A program made the translations under genes and the position numbers. From NCBI GenBank assembly GCA_903921965.1, contig CAIXSE010000392.1:1-13941 (forward strand): 13,941 nucleotides of DNA, given 5' to 3'. This document shows, piece after piece, positions 6,544-12,807 of this stretch; position 1 is the stretch's first letter, and every line of letters starts with the position of its first letter. This stretch comes from an uncultured Thermoleophilia bacterium (GTDB lineage Bacteria; Actinomycetota; Thermoleophilia; UBA2241). Below the pieces are notes generated by a model. That model did not search any database. It was not told the origin of the DNA and was given only the letters and a program-made list of their open reading frames with translations.

Positions 6544-8076
6544 ATGTCGCTGTACGAGAAGATGGTGAACGAGGCCGTAGGCGCGACCAAGGCCGTGTTC
6601 GGCGTCAACAAGGCGAACCGCGGTGGGACCTTCAAGGTCACGGACGCGAAGCCGTACGTGGATGCCGTGAACAAGATGACGGCCGCCGAGGGGCAGTCGC
6701 AGGAGGTCATCGACCTGCACGTCAAGTCGGTGAACGCCCACTTCGACGTCATGACCTCGCTGACGGACACCGTCCGTCCCGAGGACGACCCGTTCGTCGA
6801 GCACTACCAGACCCCGCCGATCCTCGAGATCATGTACGAAGAGGATCCGGAGTTCAAAGCCTCGATGTGGAAGTTCATCGACGCTATCGCCGCCAACAAG
6901 GCCCTCATCGGCCGCGAGGCCGTGCGCCGTTACGGCGGCATGTACGGACCGACCTGCGTGGTCGACTTCGCCATGTCGGTCGGCTCGGTGCCGAACGTCG
7001 TGAACCAGATCCTGGTGCCGCTGGACATCCCCGCCGACCACAAGAAGACCATCCTCGCCTGCAAGTCGTGGGGCATGAACACCTCCTACGGCCTCGCCGG
7101 CGCGTTCCGCGGTGCCCTCGAGTCGGGCAAGACGGCGGCCGAGGCCGAGCAGGCCGAAGTCGACATGCTGCAGTTCGTGTACCGTGAGCCCTCCGCCGCC
7201 CAGGCGCAGCTCATGGCGACGCACAACCTCGGCGGCCACGGCCCGCACAGCTCGTTCGACGTGGTCAAGTACATGGCGGACTACAAAGAGAAGATGCGTC
7301 CGACCATCGTCGCCGCCATGAAGGCCGGCGTGCACTATGCCAACGTCACCGCCGTCCCCGCGTATTGCGTCGGCGACGTCGCTCACCACATCGCGCAGTC
7401 CGCGTACAACATGTTCAACGACGACATGGTGTTCGCGATCTACGAGGCCGTCACCGGCGTGCTCGAGAACACGCTCGACCGTGCCCTCAAGGCCGACGCC
7501 TTCAAGAGCCCGTACGACGTGCTCTCCGTCGCCACCGGCTCCACCGCCTGCGCCACGGCGTACATCCTGTGGCTGGACAGCTTCACCGTCCCCATGGTGA
7601 TCGACATGCTCAACAAGCGCTTCCACAACTACGCGGCCATGCATCCGGACCGCGGCGAGGCCGACGAGCTGCACAACGTCGACTTCATGGACATCCTGAA
7701 GCGCGGCGAGCACATCCTCGACATCAAGCCGATCGGCGCCGGCGGCAAGGTCAAGGGCGTCGAGGTCGACCTCAGCACCGTCAAGGGCAACGAGGTCATC
7801 ATGAACCCGCAGCGCTACACGTATCCGGCCTGCGCCATCACGCAGCGCTTCGCGGCTCTCATGTCGCTCGCCGACTTCCCGTGCTTCCTCACTCCGGAGT
7901 GCACGACGGCCACGCTCGTGACGAACGCCGTCGCCACCGCTCCCGGCGTGCCCGGTGCTCCCGTGCGTGCCTGCAAGGACTGCGCCACCTGCGCTCTCAT
8001 CAAGCGCAATGTGCCCCTGGCCACGGGCATCGGCTCGGGCGCGCAGGGCTACTGCCAGTGGGCCGACGCCGTCTGA
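6544..8076 (+). CDS. DUF2193 family protein, function unknown
   Basis: This 510-residue protein matches DUF2193, a family of about 500 residues known to me from methanogenic archaea and not functionally assigned. Family-like segments include DAKPYVDAVNKM (34-45), TDTVRPEDDPFVEHYQTP (74-91), VRRYGGMYGPTCVVDFA (127-143), CVGDVAHHIAQS (275-286), KRFHNY (358-363) and NPQRYTYPACAITQRF (421-436). The C-terminus has a CX2CX2C motif (C477, C480, C483) and C504 before the end WADAV, suggesting metal or Fe-S binding. Other cysteines are at 138, 173, 275, 430, 447 and 453. No signal peptide or membrane segment is evident, so it is probably a cytosolic enzyme. ATG 6544 is chosen for its Shine-Dalgarno site. 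The DUF2180 protein is encoded just upstream, and a strong hairpin follows. No reaction can be assigned from sequence alone. Confidence 0.85.
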   Translation: MSLYEKMVNEAVGATKAVFGVNKANRGGTFKVTDAKPYVDAVNKMTAAEGQSQEVIDLHVKSVNAHFDVMTSLTDTVRPEDDPFVEHYQTPPILEIMYEEDPEFKASMWKFIDAIAANKALIGREAVRRYGGMYGPTCVVDFAMSVGSVPNVVNQILVPLDIPADHKKTILACKSWGMNTSYGLAGAFRGALESGKTAAEAEQAEVDMLQFVYREPSAAQAQLMATHNLGGHGPHSSFDVVKYMADYKEKMRPTIVAAMKAGVHYANVTAVPAYCVGDVAHHIAQSAYNMFNDDMVFAIYEAVTGVLENTLDRALKADAFKSPYDVLSVATGSTACATAYILWLDSFTVPMVIDMLNKRFHNYAAMHPDRGEADELHNVDFMDILKRGEHILDIKPIGAGGKVKGVEVDLSTVKGNEVIMNPQRYTYPACAITQRFAALMSLADFPCFLTPECTTATLVTNAVATAPGVPGAPVRACKDCATCALIKRNVPLATGIGSGAQGYCQWADAV

Positions 8077-8118
8077 TCGGGGCGCTCGCAGGCGCATGAC
8101 ACGACGCTGACTGAAGGA

Positions 8119-8153
8119 CGACGGGGGCCGGGACCAGCTCCCGGTCCCCGTCG
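8119..8153 (+). terminator. Strong hairpin terminator after DUF2193
   Basis: A 15-bp stem (8119-8133 with 8139-8153, one G-U pair) closes a 5-nt loop CCAGC. It starts 42 nt after the DUF2193 stop and 73 nt before the aquaporin start. No U-tract follows. It may fully or partly separate the aquaporin from the upstream unit. Confidence 0.7.
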
Positions 8154-8191
8154 GACCAGCCCGTCGGCGTGTACATTCTGGAGGTGACACC

Positions 8192-8932
8192 GTGCCACAA
8201 CCTACACTCGCGAAACGGGCCATCACCGAACTGATCGGCACCTTCGTGCTCGTCTTCCTCGGCACTGGCTCCGTCGTGACCATGGTCACGGTCTTCAAGG
8301 GCCCCGACATGGCCGGGCTCCTGCTGATCGGCCTGGCATTCGGTTTCGCGGTGCTCGTGATGATCTACGCGTTCGGCCACATCTCGGGCACGCACATCAA
8401 CCCGGTGGTCAGCATCTGCCTGTGGGCCACCGGCCGCTTTCCGGCCAAGGACATGGTGGCCTACGTCGTCATGCAGCTCATCGGCGCCACGCTCGCCTCA
8501 CTGGTGATCGTGGCGATCTGGGGGCAGCGCGCCGTCGACGCCGGCCTGGGCATCACCCTGCCGGGGGCCGGCGTCAGCTACTGGCAGGCCATCCTGGTCG
8601 AGCTCGTCACGACCGCCTTCCTGGTGCTCGTGATCTGGGGCTCGGCGGTGGACGGCCGTGCGCCGAGCGGCTTCGCCGGCGTGGCGATCGGCATCGTGGT
8701 CGCCGCCGATATCATGGTCACGGGTCCCATCGCCGGTGCGTCCATGAACACCGCCCGTTCCTTCGGTCCGTTCCTGGCCGAGACGATCATGGGCGGCAAG
8801 AGCGCGGACGGCGCGGCGATCGCCGATTGGGCCAAGTTCCCCATCTACATCATCGGGCCCATCGTGGGCGGCCTCATCGCGGCGTTCGTCTACGACTACA
8901 TCTCGGGTATCAAGAAGAAGGCCGCCGCGTGA
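8192..8932 (+). CDS. aqpM: Aquaporin / glycerol-facilitator family channel (AqpM-like)
   Basis: This 246-residue integral membrane channel of the MIP family passes water or small neutral solutes. Six hydrophobic helices and two half-helices are visible. The first pore motif, HINPV (68-72), is NPV instead of NPA. The second, SMNTAR (184-189), is NTA instead of NPA, followed by the selectivity-filter arginine R189. The N-terminal segment ELIGTFVLVFLGTGS (13-27) and GHISGTHINPV resemble archaeal AqpM. GTG 8192 is preceded by GGAGGTGA (8180-8187), a near-perfect ribosome binding site. It lies between the DUF2193 gene and the flavoprotein operon and has hairpins on both sides. The substrate cannot be read from sequence; water, glycerol, methanol, CO2 or H2S are family precedents. 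Confidence 0.9.
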   Translation: MPQPTLAKRAITELIGTFVLVFLGTGSVVTMVTVFKGPDMAGLLLIGLAFGFAVLVMIYAFGHISGTHINPVVSICLWATGRFPAKDMVAYVVMQLIGATLASLVIVAIWGQRAVDAGLGITLPGAGVSYWQAILVELVTTAFLVLVIWGSAVDGRAPSGFAGVAIGIVVAADIMVTGPIAGASMNTARSFGPFLAETIMGGKSADGAAIADWAKFPIYIIGPIVGGLIAAFVYDYISGIKKKAAA

Positions 8933-8996
8933 GTCTGCGCGGCAGCGGTCTGTGACGCACTCTCTCACGAGGCCGTCGGGACCATGGCTTTGGGTC

Positions 8997-9034
8997 GGGC
9001 GGGGGCCGGACGTGCGTCCTCGGCGCCCCCGCCC
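8997..9034 (+). terminator. Hairpin terminator after the aquaporin gene
   Basis: GGGCGGGGGC (8997-9006) pairs exactly with GCCCCCGCCC (9025-9034). Inside, GGAC (9008-9011) pairs with GTCC (9016-9019) around GTGC. The structure lies 64 nt after the aquaporin stop and 27 nt before the next start codon. It could equally act as a leader structure for the flavoprotein operon. Confidence 0.6.
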
Positions 9035-9061
9035 CGCCCAGGGCCGCGGGAGGCCGTGCGC

Positions 9062-9679
9062 ATGAGCCAAACGGACATCATGGTGCTTGGGCTGTCGGGC
9101 AGTTCGCGCCTCAAGGCTACCCATTACGCGGTGAACGAGGCACTGCGGTACGGGCAGGAGCGGCACGGCGTCCAGGTGGAGTACTTCAGCGCACACCGGA
9201 AGTCCTTGGGCTTCTGTGTGCACTGCGACGTCTGTGTGCGCAAGAAACAGGGGTGCGCCTTCTCGGACGACATGGACGATCTCTATCCGCTGCTGCTTCG
9301 CGCCGACGCCTGGATACTGGGCACGCCTGTGTACCAAGGGAACATCAGCGCCCAGCTCAAGACGATCCTCGACCGGTGCAGGGCCGTGGTCGCGGCCGAC
9401 CCCGGCGCCTTCCGTGACAAGGCCGGCGCCGCGATCGCGGTCGGCGGCGACCGTAACGGCGGCCAGGAGCCCACGCTGCGGACCGTCACGGACTTCTATC
9501 TGATCAACCAGATGATCCCGGTGGGGGGTGGGGCGTTCGGCGCCAACCTGGGGGCCGCGGTGTGGTCGCGCGACAAGGGCGCGGAAGGCGTCCGCGACGA
9601 CGGGGAGGGTATCGCCGCGATCCACAAGGTGGTCGACCGGCTCGTTGCGGTCACACGAGCTCTCAAGGCGCGGTCGTGA
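9062..9679 (+). CDS. Iron-sulfur flavoprotein, NADPH-dependent FMN reductase-like (Isf family)
   Basis: This 205-residue flavodoxin-fold protein probably transfers electrons in the cytosol through FMN and a [4Fe-4S] cluster. The phosphate-binding loop LSGSSR is at 11-16. The compact cysteine motif C52-x2-C55-x2-C58-x6-C65 is the hallmark of Isf proteins of methanogens and clostridia. GTPVYQGN (87-94) is the flavin-contact segment. ATG 9062 is chosen because GGGAGG lies 8 nt upstream and the flavodoxin strand starts right after it. An in-frame ATG at 8984 would add 26 low-complexity residues across the hairpin and is rejected. The AfpA-like gene begins 13 bases downstream, so they form an operon. 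The partnership recalls Archaeoglobus, where Isf and AfpA-type flavoproteins occur together, and suggests Isf supplies electrons to the next protein. Confidence 0.85.
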   Translation: MSQTDIMVLGLSGSSRLKATHYAVNEALRYGQERHGVQVEYFSAHRKSLGFCVHCDVCVRKKQGCAFSDDMDDLYPLLLRADAWILGTPVYQGNISAQLKTILDRCRAVVAADPGAFRDKAGAAIAVGGDRNGGQEPTLRTVTDFYLINQMIPVGGGAFGANLGAAVWSRDKGAEGVRDDGEGIAAIHKVVDRLVAVTRALKARS

Positions 9680-9692
9680 GGAGGGCCGGAAG

Positions 9693-10259
9693 ATGACGTT
9701 CAAGCTGGTGTGGGGCATCACGGGCTCGGGCGACAAGATGCCCGAGACGGTGGCCGCCATGGTCGCCGCGAAGGAGCGCCTCGACATCGCGATCACTGCT
9801 GCCATCTCTATCGCCGGCGAGCGTGTGCTGCGCTGGTACAAGTTGAGGGAGGCGGTCGACGAGGTCGCCGCGTCGGTCAAGGTGGAGAAGGACGCGAACT
9901 CGCCCTTCATCACGGGACCGCTTCAGATCGGCGAGTACGACTGTCTCATGGTGGTCCCGGCGACGGCCAACTCTGTCGCCAAGATCGCCCACGGCATCGA
10001 GGACACGATGCTCACCAACGCCGTCGGGCAGACCGCGAAGTCCACCACCCCCATCTACATCATGCCGGTCGACCTGCACCCGGGCGTGACCCACACGGTG
10101 CGTCCCGGCGGCGAGCCTCTCGAGCTCAGGATCCGCGCGATCGACGTGGAGAACGCGCAGAAGCTGCGGACCATGGAAGGGATCACCGTGTTCGAGTCTC
10201 CCGACGAGATCGCCGGCATCCTCGAAGCGTGCATCGCGCGGAAGAGCAGCCGGGCGTGA
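9693..10259 (+). CDS. Archaeal-type flavoprotein AfpA / dihydromethanopterin reductase-like (DmrB family)
   Basis: This 188-residue protein of the flavoprotein (HFCD-like) fold matches archaeoflavoprotein AfpA. Related DmrB proteins reduce dihydromethanopterin to H4MPT, the last step of cofactor synthesis. Visible features are GITGSG (8-13), the RWYKL segment (47-51), NSPFITGPLQIGEYD (69-83) and PATANSVAKIAHG (89-101), the FMN-binding region. It ends in the conserved MEGI-x-VFESPDEI segment. Unlike methanosarcinal DmrB, there is no ferredoxin domain or Cys cluster, so electrons must come from a partner, plausibly the Isf-type protein just upstream. ATG 9693 follows GAGGAGGG. Its stop overlaps the next start (GTGA), so translation is probably coupled to MptG. 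AfpA versus DmrB function cannot be settled here, though the methanopterin neighbour favours DmrB-like activity. Confidence 0.82.
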   Translation: MTFKLVWGITGSGDKMPETVAAMVAAKERLDIAITAAISIAGERVLRWYKLREAVDEVAASVKVEKDANSPFITGPLQIGEYDCLMVVPATANSVAKIAHGIEDTMLTNAVGQTAKSTTPIYIMPVDLHPGVTHTVRPGGEPLELRIRAIDVENAQKLRTMEGITVFESPDEIAGILEACIARKSSRA

Positions 10260-11227
10260 GAGTCTCTGTCGACACCGGCACCCGGCTTCATCTCGGCTTC
10301 ACCAATCTCGGGTCGGACCTGGGCCGCAGCTGGGGCAGTCTCGGCGTGGCCATCGACCGCCCCAGCGTCGGCATCTTGCTGGAGGAGGGCGTCGACCGGC
10401 TCGAGGTGGTCGGCGGCGATCGCGAGTTCGTGCGCGCCGTTGCCGACCGGTTCTCGGAGGCCTTCGGCGTGCGGCCGGCGGTCCGGATCACGTTTCGCGA
10501 GTCCATCACGGAACATGTGGGTCTCGGCTCGGGCACACAGCTGGCACTCGCGATCGGCACCGGGCTGGCCGCCGTGTGCGGGCTCGACATCGACACCCCG
10601 GAGCTGGCGGCGGCGTTTCGCCGTGGCAGGCGCTCGGGCATCGGGGTCGCCGCCTTCCGGACAGGCGGCTTCATGCTGGACGCCGGCGTCCGTGCCGGGG
10701 CGTCCTCTCAGGCCTCGGTACCCACTGTGGTGTGGCGTCACGACCTGCCGGCGGACTGGTGCTTCGTGATCGCGGTCCCCGAGGGCACCAACGGCTTGAG
10801 TGGGCAGCGGGAGGACGGCGTCTTCGCGACGCTGGCGCCGTCGGCCCACATCTCAGAAGAAGTGTGCCGCATCACACAGCTGCAGCTGATGCCCGCGCTC
10901 GTCGAGAACGATATCGCGGCCTTCGGACACGCACTGACGGCCGTCGACCAGCGGACGGGCAGGTACTTCACGCCCTCGCAGGGGGGCCTGTACTCGCACT
11001 CCGAGACGACCGCGACCATCGCGGAGATGCTGCGTCTGGGCGCGCACGGGGCCGGCCAGAGCTCCTGGGGGCCGGCCGTCTACGCCGTGGTGCACGCCGA
11101 CGACGCTCCCGTGTTCCGCGCCTCGCTGCGCGCCTTTCTCGGCGAGCGGGGATGGGGAGACCAGGTCCTCGTCTGCCGGGGACGCAACACCGGCGCGAGC
11201 GTGCACGTCGAACCGGAGACGCTATGA
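10256..11227 (+). CDS. mptG: Beta-ribofuranosylaminobenzene 5'-phosphate synthase (beta-RFAP synthase)
   Basis: MptG condenses 4-hydroxybenzoate or 4-aminobenzoate with PRPP, releasing CO2 and pyrophosphate. This is the first committed step toward methanopterin. The 323-residue protein has a GHMP-kinase-like fold. The N-terminal strand RVSVDTGTRLHLGF is at 2-15. The glycine-rich EHVGLGSGTQ (86-95) and RGRRSGIGVAAFRTGGF (123-139) are diagnostic of the family, and GAGQSSWGP lies at 265-273. GTG 10256 overlaps the upstream stop by 2 bases and places the conserved strand at the extreme N-terminus, so the start is well supported. It is the third gene of the Isf-AfpA-MptG operon. Its 3' end overlaps the 3' end of the opposite-strand DUF447 gene by 6 bases. 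Its presence is strong evidence that the host makes H4MPT itself. Confidence 0.92.
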   Translation: MRVSVDTGTRLHLGFTNLGSDLGRSWGSLGVAIDRPSVGILLEEGVDRLEVVGGDREFVRAVADRFSEAFGVRPAVRITFRESITEHVGLGSGTQLALAIGTGLAAVCGLDIDTPELAAAFRRGRRSGIGVAAFRTGGFMLDAGVRAGASSQASVPTVVWRHDLPADWCFVIAVPEGTNGLSGQREDGVFATLAPSAHISEEVCRITQLQLMPALVENDIAAFGHALTAVDQRTGRYFTPSQGGLYSHSETTATIAEMLRLGAHGAGQSSWGPAVYAVVHADDAPVFRASLRAFLGERGWGDQVLVCRGRNTGASVHVEPETL

Positions 11228-11821
11228 GTCGGCTTCGAACTCCTGGAGCAGCCCGGCCATGGCCGTGGCGTATGCGGACCCCGGTGCCACCTTCTCGACG
11301 ACCCTGCGGTGCTCGCGCAGCTGCTGCAGCGTCGGTCCCCGGCCGTACAGGTGCGCGCGCGAGGCCGTGATGAGGCTTTCAAGCAGCAGTGCTTCCGCGC
11401 GGTTCAGCAGGCGCAGCCCGGGCTCGACGGTCACGAGCACGGAGCGGCCGCGGACGTGCGTCAGTCCGTCGCCGGGCAGCATCTCGCCGACTTCCAGCTC
11501 CACGCTCGCCACGGCGTCCGCGAGCCGGGGGGAGGCCACCCGCCGCGCCGGCTCGAAACGCAGGTCGCGCGGCGTCCACAGCGCTGCGAAGAGGGCCGTC
11601 GCGTCCCGCGGGAAGTCCACCACGAACGAGCCCGTCGTGGCGATCGCGGCGAGCGTGCGGGATGTGTCGAAAAGGTCGAGCCACAGCGTGTCGCCGTCGG
11701 TGGTGCGCACGCCCGCCGGTGCGGCGTGAGGCGCACCCTCGACACGCGTGCAGACCACGGCCTCGTAGATCCAGCCGGGCTCGAGGCCGAGCGGGTGCAG
11801 CTGTCGGTCGGTCGTGTCCAT
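11222..11821 (-). CDS. DUF447 family protein (probable FMN-binding split barrel)
   Basis: The only supported minus-strand gene encodes 199 residues of the DUF447 family, found in methanogens and in the H4MPT clusters of methylotrophic bacteria. The N-terminal half resembles an FMN-binding split barrel: GWIYEAVVCTRVEG near the start, then LDLFDTSRTLAAI and FVVDFPRDATALFAALW. The C-terminal part is helical (NRAEALLLESLITASRAHLY). No reaction is established as far as I know, but recurrent clustering with methanopterin genes suggests a role in H4MPT synthesis or use. ATG at 11821 is preferred; a TTG two codons upstream also exists, and neither has a strong ribosome binding site. It faces mptG and is divergent from mtdB, with which it shares a 125-base promoter region. 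Confidence 0.85.
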   Translation of the reverse strand: MDTTDRQLHPLGLEPGWIYEAVVCTRVEGAPHAAPAGVRTTDGDTLWLDLFDTSRTLAAIATTGSFVVDFPRDATALFAALWTPRDLRFEPARRVASPRLADAVASVELEVGEMLPGDGLTHVRGRSVLVTVEPGLRLLNRAEALLLESLITASRAHLYGRGPTLQQLREHRRVVEKVAPGSAYATAMAGLLQEFEADS

Positions 11822-11946
11822 GGGCAACGGCAGTGGCGTCAGGCGCCGGCGTGCGCCGGATCGGTGACGGCGAGTATACCGTCCCCGCGCCGTGGCTTCC
11901 GCGAGAGGCCCCGTGCGACGAGGACGTCTGAAGGAGGTCTGAGGGC
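11822..11946. promoter_or_regulatory. Divergent intergenic region between DUF447 and mtdB
   Basis: This 125-base region must hold the start signals for both divergent genes. A TATACC box (11875-11880, + strand) overlaps TATACT (11873-11878, - strand). Neither has a good -35 box at 17 nt. The palindrome CCGGCG-TG-CGCCGG (11846-11859) could be an operator. AAGGAGG (11931-11937) is the mtdB ribosome binding site. Confidence 0.4.
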
Positions 11947-12807
11947 ATGAAGAAGATCCTGGTGCAGCTGGACAGCGACAGGGTGCCGGCCGTCTTCGAT
12001 GCGGTGACGGCGTTCGACGCAGGCATCGACGTACTGCTGCCGTACGGGGGCATCGAGCCCGGCGAGGTGCGTGACCTCGTCTACGGTGCCATGTTCACGC
12101 GTGGTCCGGCCGATCTCAAGAACACGGCGGTGTTCATCGGCGGCATCGACGTGGCGAAGGGCGAGGCGATCCTCGCGCAGGCTGTCGGCGCCTTCTTCGA
12201 TCCGCTGAGGGTCTCCGTGATGCTCGACTCCAACGGCTGCAACACCACGGCCGCGGCCGCAGTGGTGAAGGTGGTGTCGGCCGTGCCCGTGGACGGCCGC
12301 AAGGTGGTCGTGCTCGCCGGCACCGGCCCTGTCGGCCAGCGCGCCGCGGGCCTGCTCGCGGCCGAGGGCGCCGACGTGGTCCTCACGTCGAGGACGCTGG
12401 AGCGCGCGGAGGCGGCCTGCGCGGCCGTCAAGGCGCGCTTCGCGGCCGAGGTCGCACCGGTCGCGGCCGCCGACGAGGCCGGGGTCGCGGCCGCGCTCCA
12501 GGGCGCCGTGGCCGTGGTCTGCACCGGCGTGGAGGGCGTCCAGCTCGTACCCGAATCCCTCTGGCGCGGCCACGCCACCCTCAAGGCGCTCGCCGACGTC
12601 AACGCCGTCCCGCCGCTCGGCGTCGAGGGCACCAAGGCCACGTGGGACGGCAAGGAGATCGACGGCAAGCTCCTGTTCGGGGCGCTCGGGATCGGCGACC
12701 TCAAGATGAAGGTGCACAAGAGGTCGGTGGCGCGCCTGTTCGAGACCAACGACCAGGTGCTGGACGCCGAGGGCATCATGGCGACGGCCAAGGAGCTCGC
12801 CGGGTGA
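11947..12807 (+). CDS. mtdB: NAD(P)-dependent methylene-tetrahydromethanopterin dehydrogenase
   Basis: MtdB interconverts methylene-H4MPT and methenyl-H4MPT with NAD+ or NADP+ in the cytosol. The 286-residue length is typical. The N-terminal domain carries the family segments SDRVPAVFDAVTAFDAG and LPYGG. FFDPLRVSVMLDSNGCNTTAAAAV leads into the Rossmann domain with GTGPVG (125-130) and a TSRT segment after strand 2 (147-150), where coenzyme preference is set. The segment RGPADLKNTAVFIGGID also fits the family. ATG 11947 follows AAGGAGG by 9 nt. The stop overlaps the GTG of the ATP-grasp gene (GTGA), implying translational coupling. F420-dependent Mtd of methanogens is unrelated in sequence, so this bacterium runs the step with pyridine nucleotide. 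MtdB is favoured over MtdA because H4MPT genes surround it; coenzyme specificity is unproven. Confidence 0.92.
   Translation: MKKILVQLDSDRVPAVFDAVTAFDAGIDVLLPYGGIEPGEVRDLVYGAMFTRGPADLKNTAVFIGGIDVAKGEAILAQAVGAFFDPLRVSVMLDSNGCNTTAAAAVVKVVSAVPVDGRKVVVLAGTGPVGQRAAGLLAAEGADVVLTSRTLERAEAACAAVKARFAAEVAPVAAADEAGVAAALQGAVAVVCTGVEGVQLVPESLWRGHATLKALADVNAVPPLGVEGTKATWDGKEIDGKLLFGALGIGDLKMKVHKRSVARLFETNDQVLDAEGIMATAKELAG

Noticed and set aside
6265..8310. 681-codon minus-strand frame opposite the DUF2180 and DUF2193 genes
   Set aside because: It is a shadow frame of the GC-rich sense genes, spans several gene boundaries and is rich in His/Asp/Val repeats without domain features.
8984..9061. N-terminal extension of the Isf-type flavoprotein
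   Set aside because: The added residues are low-complexity Ala/Pro/Arg across a hairpin, and the ATG at 9062 has a good ribosome binding site and begins the flavodoxin strand.
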